Shown here piece after piece: positions 1-7,890 of a stretch of DNA of 64,000 bases. The stretch comes from an uncultured Halieaceae bacterium (GTDB lineage: Bacteria > Pseudomonadota > Gammaproteobacteria > Pseudomonadales > Halieaceae). How positions within the stretch are numbered: the first letter of the stretch is position 1; the number at the start of each line of letters is the position of its first letter. Both the position numbers and the translations under genes were made by a program. The stretch spans positions 1 through 64,000 of the forward strand of contig CALJGI010000021.1 of assembly GCA_938074045.1 (NCBI GenBank), written 5' to 3'. Below the pieces are notes generated by a model that was given only the letters and a program-made list of their open reading frames with translations, searched no databases and had not been told where the DNA came from.

Positions 1-955
1 CATCATAAATCGGATCATTGCTACTGAACGCACTGGGCACATCCACCACACCAAACTCGGTTTCCAGAATCCAGTCACCACCGATGCGCCCGTTACCGGT
101 CAGATTGCTCGACGCGGCGATGTCGGCCGCCGTAACACCAGCAAGTCGATCGATAAATTCAAACCCGACTTCGCCGGATGAGAGATTACAGCCGTAAAAC
201 AGGATGTCACCGTCCTCAGAAAGAGACTCACCCCACGTGCGCAGCAGCGCCTCGTACTGACTCAGGTTGCTGCTATTCAGATCGACGTCGCCCAATTGCA
301 ATTCACCGGCCTGCGCGTGGCTCAGGACATGCAATGCTGCAACATCCTGCATCTCACCAAGAATACTGGCTATTTGTTGCAGACTGTTTGTGGAACCGCC
401 ATCACCCAACAGCACAACCGTCAGGCTGGAGTTTTCACCTTCCCAGGTGGCCATCTGCGACTTGGTACCGCTGATGCCCTCAAACTCGAGATCGCTCAGC
501 AGAGGACCCATAAAACGGTCCAACAGCAGATGATAGTCATCAATACTCGTGTCGACTACGACAACCTGATGACCAGACAATTGCTGTACGTAGTAAATAC
601 CTTCTTCGGAGGGTGCTACATAGCCGTCGGACTGTTCTTCGTCATTACTGGCGGCAAAGAGTTCCGGTAGCGCTTCGCGCTGCAGAGTGGGTACATCGTT
701 GGCGATTTCGGCCTCGAACAAGCCATTTTCAATAACCTGTTGCACCACCTGTTGGTGATCGAGGTGTTCGCGCAGCATCTGGTCCCCGGCAAAGGGTGCA
801 AGATCGGCAGACAGGAGGTATCTGGCCTCCATTTGTTCGGCCAGGTAACGATTCTTTCGTTTAGCTTTTGAAGCCTGAGAATTCCAGAGAAATTTTCTCA
901 ATTCCCGGCCGCGGGCGAATCGGGATTGAAATAATCGCGCGAATAAGTACTTCAT
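1..955 (-). CDS. Giant type I-secreted surface protein, N-terminal part (LEPR-XLL-like, DUF4347)
   Basis: This frame stays open for 318 codons from ATG at 955 to the left edge, so only the N-terminus of a probably very large protein is visible. The first 40 residues are basic and lack a classical signal peptide. Residues 42-52 read MEARYLLSADL, close to the LEPR-XLL motif (LEPRxLLSADL) at the start of huge repeat adhesins. Residues about 131-305 match DUF4347: VVVVDTSIDDY, LSHAQAGELQLGDVDLN, LFYGCNLSSG, then GGDWILE. In known proteins this domain precedes Ig-like, cadherin, VCBS or calcium-binding repeats and a C-terminal type I secretion signal, all of which would lie outside this window. 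The TolC-family gene 146 bp upstream on the same strand supports type I export. Family call is strong; total size and repeat content are inferred. Confidence 0.82.
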   Translation of the reverse strand, partial: MKYLFARLFQSRFARGRELRKFLWNSQASKAKRKNRYLAEQMEARYLLSADLAPFAGDQMLREHLDHQQVVQQVIENGLFEAEIANDVPTLQREALPELFAASNDEEQSDGYVAPSEEGIYYVQQLSGHQVVVVDTSIDDYHLLLDRFMGPLLSDLEFEGISGTKSQMATWEGENSSLTVVLLGDGGSTNSLQQIASILGEMQDVAALHVLSHAQAGELQLGDVDLNSSNLSQYEALLRTWGESLSEDGDILFYGCNLSSGEVGFEFIDRLAGVTAADIAASSNLTGNGRIGGDWILETEFGVVDVPSAFSSNDPIYD

Positions 956-1101
956 ATCAGCTATACCTTGACCGGTCCTCCTGAACTGACTCCGGTCGCT
1001 TGACATAGCTTCCGGGATCAAAAAATTAAGTCCTGAAGATGGCGGTTCTACCTGCTAGTTCAAATTAAATTCCATTTTTATCCAACAATGTCGCAATTGC
1101 C

Positions 1102-2436
1102 TTACTGCAACCAGCGACTCACTTCAGCGAGGTCTGGTTCCACCAGCACTCCTGCAGCACGTTTAAGCTTTAAAATATTGATCGCGAAATCGTAACGGGC
1201 ACCGATATAATTGCGCTGCGCATCAGCCAGGTCCCGCTGGGCATCCAGCACGATAAGCATGGTGTAAAGACCGGCCTGCTGGCCTTTCTTTTTATTGCGT
1301 AACACTTCTTGCTGGGAGGCTACCGTTTTCTCCAGGGCCATTACCTGGGCTATGTTGGCGACCACGCCCTGATACGCCGAACTTACATCCAGCTCAATGG
1401 CACGCATGATTTGAGTGAGGTCTTCCTGAGCCTTGTGCATCCGTTTAATGGCTTCACGGCGCTTGGACGAGGTATCACCACCTTCGTAGAGTGGAAAATC
1501 CAATTGAATGGCTGCTTCATCACGGTCGATTTCGCTGCCACCGCCAAATTGTGAATCACTCTGCTTGTCGGTGAACTTGCGCAAAACCAGATTCAGGCTC
1601 GGGTAGTGTCCTGCCGTCTGGGCCTTAACCTCCATCCGGGATTCATCAAGACCGAACTGTTGCGCCAACACATCGGGGTTGGTTTTCTGTCCAAGTTCAA
1701 TCCAGTGACTGGCATCTTCCGGCTGCGGCAATTCCATCGGCATATCATCACGCAGAGGCCGCAATTCTGGAGGCAACTCTCCTGTCATCTGCATCAGATT
1801 AAAGCGAGCGTCGTTCAACGCTTTGATAAAGGCAGCTTCTTCAGCAAGAGCCGTAAAGTAGCGGGCTTCGGTATCGACCACATCTGACAGCCGACCCAGT
1901 CCCGCACGACGACTCTTCACCGCATAATCCATATGACCTTCCAGTGCTTTCTTTTCAGCCTGGATAGCGCCCAGCTGTCCCTTCGTTTTCAAAACGACCA
2001 GGTATCGCTCGGCCACATTCAGCAACATATCCTGTCGTGCCTTGTCATACTCCACATCCGCGCGATTACGTATCACTTTGGATTGGCGGTAACGCACCCA
2101 GTCGGCATGGTTGTATATCGATTGATTCAGCGTGACGGCGGTATTGGTGGTGTTGTATTTGAGCTCATCGAGATCGAGAACGAGAGTCTCTGATTTAATA
2201 TAAGTGTCTTTGTTCTCTGTGCGCTCGGCGGTAAAGGCCAGGGAGGGAAGCAGTCGGGACCGGGCCTGGTTGACACTCTCCGCCACCGCATCCCGTTGAT
2301 GGCCCGCCCCAAGAAACGCTGGATCAGCCCGCTTGGCCTTTTCGAGAACTTCCAGCAAACCTTCAGCGCCCTGGGCTGTTGCAGCGATGAAAGACAATAT
2401 TACTACGGCGATTAAACCCGAGAATTTTTCACGCAT
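1102..2436 (-). CDS. TolC-family outer-membrane efflux/secretion protein
   Basis: A 444-residue protein with a signal peptide (hydrophobic residues 7-20, cleavage near AQG-A at about 23). Two homologous halves rich in heptad-like helices fit the OEP fold of TolC, in which a trimer forms the outer-membrane duct and periplasmic tunnel. Length is typical of the family (about 430-480). It ends WLQ, with no long extension. AGGGAAGGG lies just upstream of ATG 2436. The next gene on the strand is the giant DUF4347 protein, so this is probably the outer-membrane component of its type I secretion system. The inner-membrane ABC protein and HlyD-type adaptor are not in this window. A role in drug efflux cannot be excluded from sequence alone. 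Confidence 0.85.
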   Translation of the reverse strand: MREKFSGLIAVVILSFIAATAQGAEGLLEVLEKAKRADPAFLGAGHQRDAVAESVNQARSRLLPSLAFTAERTENKDTYIKSETLVLDLDELKYNTTNTAVTLNQSIYNHADWVRYRQSKVIRNRADVEYDKARQDMLLNVAERYLVVLKTKGQLGAIQAEKKALEGHMDYAVKSRRAGLGRLSDVVDTEARYFTALAEEAAFIKALNDARFNLMQMTGELPPELRPLRDDMPMELPQPEDASHWIELGQKTNPDVLAQQFGLDESRMEVKAQTAGHYPSLNLVLRKFTDKQSDSQFGGGSEIDRDEAAIQLDFPLYEGGDTSSKRREAIKRMHKAQEDLTQIMRAIELDVSSAYQGVVANIAQVMALEKTVASQQEVLRNKKKGQQAGLYTMLIVLDAQRDLADAQRNYIGARYDFAINILKLKRAAGVLVEPDLAEVSRWLQ

Positions 2437-2761
2437 TACGACCCTTCCCTATTGTTAAAATGCCCCGATTTCAGCCCCCTGGGCTATTGTTAAGCGGGGT
2501 AGCGCCACATCCATTCTGATGCGAGTGACACAAAGATATGTAACTATTTGTTTTATATACTTTTTTATCGCTCGCATTGTATGAATCGAAAGCGCGCGAC
2601 ACTCCAGTATAGACTCTGAACAAGCCAGATTCCTACCCCTTTCGTCACTTTTTGGTCAGTCTTTTGTATAACGTTACAAGGGTTGAAAATTTATACTGAA
2701 ACGCGCACTTTTGTTGACGATCTGGGACTTCTTGGGACTAACTTCGTTGCGAGATTTGCAG
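2437..2761. other. Intergenic stretch upstream of the tolC-like gene
   Basis: This 325-bp gap separates the 3' end of the PLP-enzyme gene from the start of the tolC-like gene; both are on the minus strand. The tolC-proximal half contains two copies of a 10-bp direct repeat and AT-rich sequence around 2540-2570 that may hold the promoter. No open frame with coding character, no tRNA-like fold and no convincing terminator hairpin were seen. Confidence 0.5.
2449..2493. repeat. 10-bp direct repeat in the tolC-like leader
   Basis: The sequence CTATTGTTAA occurs at 2449-2458 and again at 2484-2493, 35 bp apart. The copy nearest the gene directly abuts the ribosome binding site. Spacing of roughly three helical turns could place two binding sites on one DNA face. 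It could also be chance. No regulator can be named. Confidence 0.3.
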
Positions 2762-3886
2762 CTATCGGATTGTGGGCGTCAGCGCAGCCAAGACCAGGCC
2801 GATTTCATCAGCCGTGTTATATATGTGCGGGGAGAGACGAAAGCCGGTGCTGCGCTGATCATAGGCCACGCCTGCTGCGCTCAGACGCTCCGCTACAACA
2901 TGATGACCCGCGACCGGATTGACCACAGCGGTACCACCCCGTTCAGCAGCAATACGTGGAGAACCGATACTTTCCGCAGACAGTGCATTGACCATAATGT
3001 CCACCAAGGCCTGATTGTGCTCTCTGATAACATCAATTCCTCGCTCAAGTGCATGTTCTATAGCGGCACTGGCAACAGAGAAGGGTAATATCGAGGGCGT
3101 CCCTCCCCAAAATTTCAAGGCGCTGTCATGATACCGGAAGTCGTCCAACTTGAACTCAAAGGGATCAGCATGGGAAAACCATCCCACATCGCGGGGTTCC
3201 AGCGTATCGAGACAGCCTTCAGACACCCACATAAAGCCGGCTCCCGGCCCCCCGCATAGCCATTTAACACAGGATCCCAGCACTATGTCGCAGCCCCATT
3301 CTGAGACGGAAATTGGCACAACCCCCACGGATTGCGCAATATCCACTACGCTGAACGCACCCCGCTCCCGCAGCAGTCTGCAAATTGCCGCGACAGGTAG
3401 CAATTGACTGGTATTCGAATGTACATGGGTCACCAGCCCCAGTCGCACTCGCGCGTCAATATAATGACGCCAGGTTTCGGGGTCCTGGGGATCTGCGTCT
3501 GCCGGAATGACCCGCAGCTCAAACCCTTCTTTTTCCGCCTGACCGAGCACAAACCCCATGGAGGGAAAATCCGCGCCGTGGCACAGCAAAACGTTGCGCT
3601 CCGTGTCCAATGGTGTTGAATAAACGACCTTGGCCAGAGCGCTGGAAAGATTGGCCTGCGGACAGATCAGGCGAAACTCTGTTCCCAACAGGCGCGCCAC
3701 GGCACGCCGGAATTTATCAATTGCTTCAAACCAGGCCGGCCACACATCACCGCAAGCATCTATCCAGGGCACAAAGAAATCGTTGTTCGCTGCCGCCATG
3801 ACCCGCAGTGGCGGCCGTCCAACCGAGTGATTCAGCAGATAAATGCCGGGGAAATCTGCGTATCCCGATTCACGGTAGTCAGCCAT
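2762..3886 (-). CDS. Kynureninase/cysteine-desulfurase-like PLP enzyme (aminotransferase class V)
   Basis: A fold-type I PLP enzyme of 374 residues. The Schiff-base lysine is in GSCVKWLCGG (K208) and the pyridine-nitrogen aspartate is D182 in VVDIAQSVG. The GPGAGFMWV stretch and the C-terminal small domain match the class V family of kynureninases, cysteine desulfurases and isopenicillin-N epimerase-like proteins. ATG at 3886 is preferred over an upstream in-frame TTG at 3913 because GGACGAA precedes it; this gives an 8-bp overlap with the MarR gene. Co-transcription with that regulator suggests its substrate or product is sensed by it. Substrate unknown: kynureninase activity is only one option, and the L-kynurenine-binding residues were not verified. 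Confidence 0.8.
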   Translation of the reverse strand: MADYRESGYADFPGIYLLNHSVGRPPLRVMAAANNDFFVPWIDACGDVWPAWFEAIDKFRRAVARLLGTEFRLICPQANLSSALAKVVYSTPLDTERNVLLCHGADFPSMGFVLGQAEKEGFELRVIPADADPQDPETWRHYIDARVRLGLVTHVHSNTSQLLPVAAICRLLRERGAFSVVDIAQSVGVVPISVSEWGCDIVLGSCVKWLCGGPGAGFMWVSEGCLDTLEPRDVGWFSHADPFEFKLDDFRYHDSALKFWGGTPSILPFSVASAAIEHALERGIDVIREHNQALVDIMVNALSAESIGSPRIAAERGGTAVVNPVAGHHVVAERLSAAGVAYDQRSTGFRLSPHIYNTADEIGLVLAALTPTIR

Positions 3887-4358
3887 GCGCTTCGTCCGGC
3901 GTACCTGCTGCAATCGCCACCTGAAACTGTTTCAGTAAACGCAACAGAGTATCTCGCTCACCGAACGCCATGTGGGCACCTACCCCGGCTTCCAAACCTG
4001 CAAGTTTATCCGCCTGACGTCGCACCACGGCTTTCCCCTGTCGTGTGAGATAGACGGCCCGCGCCCGTCCATCACCTTCGTATGGCTTTCGCTGTATCCA
4101 CTGTTTTCGTTCACATTGATTGAGTAATGGAACCAGCGTTGAGCGATCAAGCTTGACACAGGATGCGAGGGTCGACTGCTTCTGCCCCGGGTTTTTGTCG
4201 ATCAGAGCCAGAATCATATACAAACCAGGTGAGACGCCATCCATACTATCCGCAGTAAATGCCTGTTCAGCCAAAATCTGGCAAATACGCAGCTCGACAA
4301 TGATCTGTTCCGGCAACTCGCCGAGATCAAGATCTGTTTCCGCGAGCTTCACCATCAC
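3879..4358 (-). CDS. MarR-family transcriptional regulator
   Basis: About 159 residues with the winged-helix layout of MarR proteins. Recognition-helix region is LDRSTLVPLLNQCERKQWIQ, followed by the wing EGDGRARAVYLT and a C-terminal dimerisation helix. MarR proteins usually repress neighbouring genes and are released by small aromatic or lipophilic ligands. Two adjacent starts exist, GTG at 4358 and ATG at 4355, both with a weak ribosome binding site. The gene is divergent from the reductive-dehalogenase-like operon, and a perfect 14-bp palindrome lies about 15 bp upstream of its start. It therefore probably controls itself, the PLP enzyme and the divergent operon (inference). Confidence 0.88.
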   Translation of the reverse strand: MMVKLAETDLDLGELPEQIIVELRICQILAEQAFTADSMDGVSPGLYMILALIDKNPGQKQSTLASCVKLDRSTLVPLLNQCERKQWIQRKPYEGDGRARAVYLTRQGKAVVRRQADKLAGLEAGVGAHMAFGERDTLLRLLKQFQVAIAAGTPDEAHG

Positions 4359-4372
4359 TCACATACTATTTA

Positions 4373-4386
4373 GTTTGATATCAAAC
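4373..4386. promoter_or_regulatory. Perfect palindrome, candidate MarR operator
   Basis: GTTTGATATCAAAC is a perfect 14-bp inverted repeat in the divergent region between the marR gene and the operon starting at 4448. Size, symmetry and AT-rich core match typical MarR-family operators. Binding by the adjacent regulator is inferred from position. Confidence 0.6.
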
Positions 4387-4447
4387 ATGTTGCAACCGTA
4401 CTACATAGGGTTGATACTCACAAGCTCGGCAGTACAGAATAAGAACC

Positions 4448-5614
4448 ATGAGGCACCGCAAACCCATTGACGAGCTTACGGGATTTCAGGTCTTGGACAA
4501 CTTCCAGACCTTTGATCAGCGCAATGATATTTACTGCCGCTCCCAGTGGGATCCGGAAATCCAGTCAGACAAGGCACGGGCTTTTTTTGAAGGCTATTTC
4601 ATGCCCAACGCACGCTCCCGACGCACGGACGGCTTCAGCCAACGGGACTATGCGCTGCGCAATGCCGCCTGGCATGTCACCAATATTCTGCGGGATGTAA
4701 ATCGTGAAGAAACCGGTCGCAAGGAAGGGTTCTTTGATCACTTCACATCCCACGAGGAAGGCTGGCCAGAACCCTACCCATTCGAGTCGACTGAGGAGGC
4801 CACTGCGGACCTGAAAAAGATAGCGCACTTAAGCGGTGCAGATTTATTTGGTGTCTGTGGCTACGACGAACGCTGGATGTACAGTGGCATCTTCGACGAG
4901 CGCGTTCTTGACAGCAAACCGCTGGATATTCCCGATGACCTGCCACACGTTATCGTGATTGGCGAATCCATGGACGTTGATTTGACCCGCACGGTGCCTT
5001 CTGCACTGTCGGGGAGTGCCACGGGACTCGGTTACTCCTATGACGCACTGACCCTGCTGACACTGGCACAATACATACGCAATCTGGGCTACCGCGCCTA
5101 CGCCACAATGAATGATTCATCATTGGGTATTCCCCTGGCGGTACAAGCAGGTTTTGGCGAGGTCGGGCGTCACAGTCTGCTGATTACCCCGGAATATGGA
5201 CCGCGTCTTCGCCTCGGACGAATCTTTACCGATTTGCCCCTGGACCATGACACACCGAAAAAATTCGGCGTCGAAGCCTTTTGTAACATTTGTGACCGAT
5301 GTGCAACCGGGTGCCCGCCCAAAGCCATACCTTTTGAGCCACCCTCGGACAAGGTTCACAACCGCTCGAATTTAATCGGGGTCGCAAAATGGACGGTAGA
5401 CGCGGAAAAATGCTTTAAATTCTGGGTCAATCAAAACACGGATTGCTCAATTTGTATTCGCGTGTGTCCCTTTAATCGCGACTATAAACGCTGGTATCAC
5501 CGACTCTGGTTACGCCTGGCAGGTTCCCCGTTGCGCCGCCTGGCGCTGTGGCTGGATGACAAACTGGTGGATAGAGGGCGGCATAAATCAAGCTGGTGGT
5601 GGCAATCCAGTTAA
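4448..5614 (+). CDS. Reductive-dehalogenase-like corrinoid/Fe-S protein (RdhA family, no Tat signal)
   Basis: A 388-residue protein related to the RdhA/QueG group. The central nitroreductase-like domain carries GYSYDALTLLTLAQYIRNLG (about 195-214), then GFGEVGRHSLLITPE and GPRLRLGRIFTDLPL, as in the B12-binding core of reductive dehalogenases. Two [4Fe-4S] sites follow: C279, C282, C285 and C289 in CNICDRCATGCP, and C322 with C333, C336 and C340 in CSICIRVCP. There is no N-terminal twin-arginine signal, so it is probably cytoplasmic. It is shorter than fused catabolic RdhAs that carry a reductase domain. The C-terminus is basic and tryptophan-rich. First gene of a five-gene operon under probable MarR control. 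Dehalogenation is a family-based inference; another cobalamin-dependent reduction is possible. A paralogue lies at 24015. Confidence 0.82.
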   Translation: MRHRKPIDELTGFQVLDNFQTFDQRNDIYCRSQWDPEIQSDKARAFFEGYFMPNARSRRTDGFSQRDYALRNAAWHVTNILRDVNREETGRKEGFFDHFTSHEEGWPEPYPFESTEEATADLKKIAHLSGADLFGVCGYDERWMYSGIFDERVLDSKPLDIPDDLPHVIVIGESMDVDLTRTVPSALSGSATGLGYSYDALTLLTLAQYIRNLGYRAYATMNDSSLGIPLAVQAGFGEVGRHSLLITPEYGPRLRLGRIFTDLPLDHDTPKKFGVEAFCNICDRCATGCPPKAIPFEPPSDKVHNRSNLIGVAKWTVDAEKCFKFWVNQNTDCSICIRVCPFNRDYKRWYHRLWLRLAGSPLRRLALWLDDKLVDRGRHKSSWWWQSS

Positions 5615-5625
5615 GGAGAAGACCG

Positions 5626-6546
5626 GTGTTGAAAACTTCTGTGCGCGGACTGTTTTGCAGTTGCCTGTTATTTGCGACCGGTGCATTTGCCGGAGCGGCG
5701 CAGAACGATATCACCTTCGTGGTTGCCGGAAAAACGGCGAATTTCACACAGGTTGGCGATAGCGATCCCCGTGTGCTCAACTACCACTTCTTTGCCGAGA
5801 TTTTTCTAAAGGCCAACGGGAAGGTAAGCGATGCCAGCATCCGCACACCGGGAGTGACCGGCGAGGAGGCGGCTTTTGAAGACGCTGGTTATGCCCTGGA
5901 ATGGCATGGCGGCCGCTACCGCAGCGAAGCAGAACTGGAACAAAACTACCCTGACGGAGACTATCGCTTCCGCTATCACACGCCATCGACCGGGACGACT
6001 GAACAAACCGTCAACCTGATCAATTCTCGCAGTGCTGGTTCAGCGCTTCCCAGGGCGCCCAAAATTTATCTGTACCAGAATGACGTGCGCGTTGCGGTGG
6101 ATGGGGTGAACCCCGAACTGGATCTGGAAGTTCGCTGGAGCAACTTTGAGCACGGACGCGCCGACCCCCTGAACATCATGAATGACCTCTTATTTGTCAT
6201 CATGGGCGACTGTCACGGGCAACGGCAAGCGCACAGTGGTCGACCCTTTGAAGGAACTCCCTATCTGGATTTTTCGACCACAAGTTATACCATCCCGGCG
6301 GAAAGCCTGATCGCGCAAAGTGCCTATCAACTCTCCGTCGAGCACGCGATCCTCGATACCAGCATACACCTGGGTGTACCGGGGTTCGCCACCTTTGCCA
6401 CCACCACATTTATCGAACTTTCTACTACAGGAATCGCTGCGCCGGGCACCGCCTGCCCAAAGCTGCTGCAACCCTTTGATCCCGGTCAGGCCGATCTACA
6501 ATCACCCACAGACAATGACCCACAGACAGTGACCCACAGTCAATGA
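5626..6546 (+). CDS. Secreted protein of unknown function
   Basis: A 306-residue protein whose N-terminus (basic, hydrophobic residues 8-20, cleavage near AFA-G at 22) is a clear signal peptide. The rest is beta-rich and hydrophilic with few long helices. No family was recognised. GTG at 5626 is chosen as start because AAGGAGAAG sits at optimal distance; a farther GTG at 5596 would overlap the upstream gene and disrupt the signal peptide. It lies 11 bp after the RdhA-like gene and 11 bp before a transporter, so it is probably a periplasmic or surface component of the same system. The last 15 codons are encoded by a 14-bp tandem repeat, so the C-terminal tail is probably not structurally important. 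Confidence 0.65.
   Translation: MLKTSVRGLFCSCLLFATGAFAGAAQNDITFVVAGKTANFTQVGDSDPRVLNYHFFAEIFLKANGKVSDASIRTPGVTGEEAAFEDAGYALEWHGGRYRSEAELEQNYPDGDYRFRYHTPSTGTTEQTVNLINSRSAGSALPRAPKIYLYQNDVRVAVDGVNPELDLEVRWSNFEHGRADPLNIMNDLLFVIMGDCHGQRQAHSGRPFEGTPYLDFSTTSYTIPAESLIAQSAYQLSVEHAILDTSIHLGVPGFATFATTTFIELSTTGIAAPGTACPKLLQPFDPGQADLQSPTDNDPQTVTHSQ
6502..6543. repeat. 14-bp tandem repeat, three copies, at a gene 3' end
   Basis: Units TCACCCACAGACAA, TGACCCACAGACAG and TGACCCACAGTCAA lie head to tail at 6502-6515, 6516-6529 and 6530-6543, followed immediately by the TGA stop. The unit is not a multiple of three, so each copy is read in a different frame. This is a probable replication-slippage product that extended the open frame. 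Confidence 0.75.
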
Positions 6547-6557
6547 CGATCAATTAG

Positions 6558-7886
6558 ATGAAATCGCCCGTCGCGATATTTCGTAATCTGGTTGGCCCTA
6601 CCGCCGTTATGGCCGCCGGAACCATGGGCGCCGGAGCCGCCTCATCCCTGATATTGGCCGGTGCCTGGTTTGGCTATAGCCTGCTATGGGTGATACCGCT
6701 GATGTTGCCGCTGTTCGTCATATCGGTGGACTCCGCTTCGCGCATCGGTCTGTTAAACCCTGACAAGGGAATGTTCAGGCTGATCTCGGAGCGCATACAC
6801 CCAGGCATCGGCTGGCTGATTCTGGCCATCAATGCGCCGGTACACCTGCTGATTGCCATGGGGCAAATGTCCGTCATCACCTCGGCTCTGCTTTCGCTCG
6901 CCGGCCTACATCCGCCTACTGGCGCAGAACAGGATACCGCGTACCAGGATACCTATCGGGTTCTGGAGATTGTGCTTTCCCTGGGTATGGGCGCGCTGCT
7001 GGCCTGGCTACTGACCAGTGGCGGCTATCAGCGCATGCAGAGCTGGATGACCGCACTGATGGTACTGATGTTTTTCACTTTCCTCATCGTGGCGATCAGC
7101 GGCCTGAGGGAGATTCTTGCGATTGCGCAGGGGTTTGTTCCCACCATTCCTGCATCTGTGATGGATCCGATGTCCGGAGAAACACGCATGGCGACCAGTT
7201 CCATCATCGCCATTATTGGCAGCGCGCTTGCGCCCGCGGCGCTACTGGGTATTCCCTACATGAGCGCCGAGTCCAGCACGGGCAACCCGGATCTCGCCTC
7301 TGAGACCCGCAAGTCGGTGATCAACCTGGGGGTGATATTTGGCTGCTACTCTGCCTTTGTCATCATTGCCGGAGGCTACGCACTTTTTCCGCTCTCGAAT
7401 CATGCCGGCATTGATACCGTTCACGAAGCCGGTCAGGTACTGGTGCACGCATTCCCCGCCGCCATAGATTTTCTGGGTCCGCTGGTGTTCACAGCCGGTC
7501 TGTTGGTTGCTGCCCTGACCACCTTCGTCGTGGTGGTGCAGGTAATGTGCTACTTCTGTCTCGACATGCTCGGGCGCGACTGGCACGATCGCAAGGAGAA
7601 CCCTGGATTCAAGAGAGCCATGCTGGTCTGGGTGCTTCTTCCCGCCCTGCTCGCCCCCTTCTGGTCATTCCCGGCGATGTTGAAGGTGGTTCTGCTGATG
7701 GGCTTTAACGCCATTGTAATACCGCTGGTGCTGGTTATCGTTATTTATCTCGTCAATCAAAAAACACTCATGAAAAACGGCCTTGCTGGTCCTGGCCGCA
7801 ACCTGATTCTGGGAGTAACCCTGCTGCTGGCCCTGTGGCTGACGGTAGAAAAACTGCCGGACTATTTTCGTCTTCTGGGCCTTTGA
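6558..7886 (+). CDS. Nramp-like (LeuT-fold) membrane transporter lacking the metal-binding motif
   Basis: A 442-residue polytopic membrane protein with about 11 predicted helices. The start (GPTAVMAAGTMGAGAASS, then GAWFGYSLLWVIP) aligns with helix 1 and 2 sequences of Nramp transporters (GPGFLVAxGYMDPGN, then GAQFGYxLLW). The signature DPGN that coordinates Mn/Fe is replaced by GAGA at residues 24-27, and the helix 6 metal-binding segment reads GIPYMSAES. It should therefore not be called a manganese/iron transporter without evidence. It may move an organic solute or another ion. It is third in the RdhA-like operon, so uptake or efflux of that pathway's substrate is plausible. Ribosome binding site weak. 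Confidence 0.72.
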   Translation: MKSPVAIFRNLVGPTAVMAAGTMGAGAASSLILAGAWFGYSLLWVIPLMLPLFVISVDSASRIGLLNPDKGMFRLISERIHPGIGWLILAINAPVHLLIAMGQMSVITSALLSLAGLHPPTGAEQDTAYQDTYRVLEIVLSLGMGALLAWLLTSGGYQRMQSWMTALMVLMFFTFLIVAISGLREILAIAQGFVPTIPASVMDPMSGETRMATSSIIAIIGSALAPAALLGIPYMSAESSTGNPDLASETRKSVINLGVIFGCYSAFVIIAGGYALFPLSNHAGIDTVHEAGQVLVHAFPAAIDFLGPLVFTAGLLVAALTTFVVVVQVMCYFCLDMLGRDWHDRKENPGFKRAMLVWVLLPALLAPFWSFPAMLKVVLLMGFNAIVIPLVLVIVIYLVNQKTLMKNGLAGPGRNLILGVTLLLALWLTVEKLPDYFRLLGL

Positions 7887-7890
7887 GTTT

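Noticed and set aside
2683-3088. Small plus-strand frames near the PLP-enzyme 3' end.
   Set aside because: They are antisense to the conserved C-terminal domain of the PLP enzyme and have no ribosome binding site or known domain.
6558-7886. Standard manganese/iron Nramp (MntH) call.
   Set aside because: The DPGN metal motif is missing.
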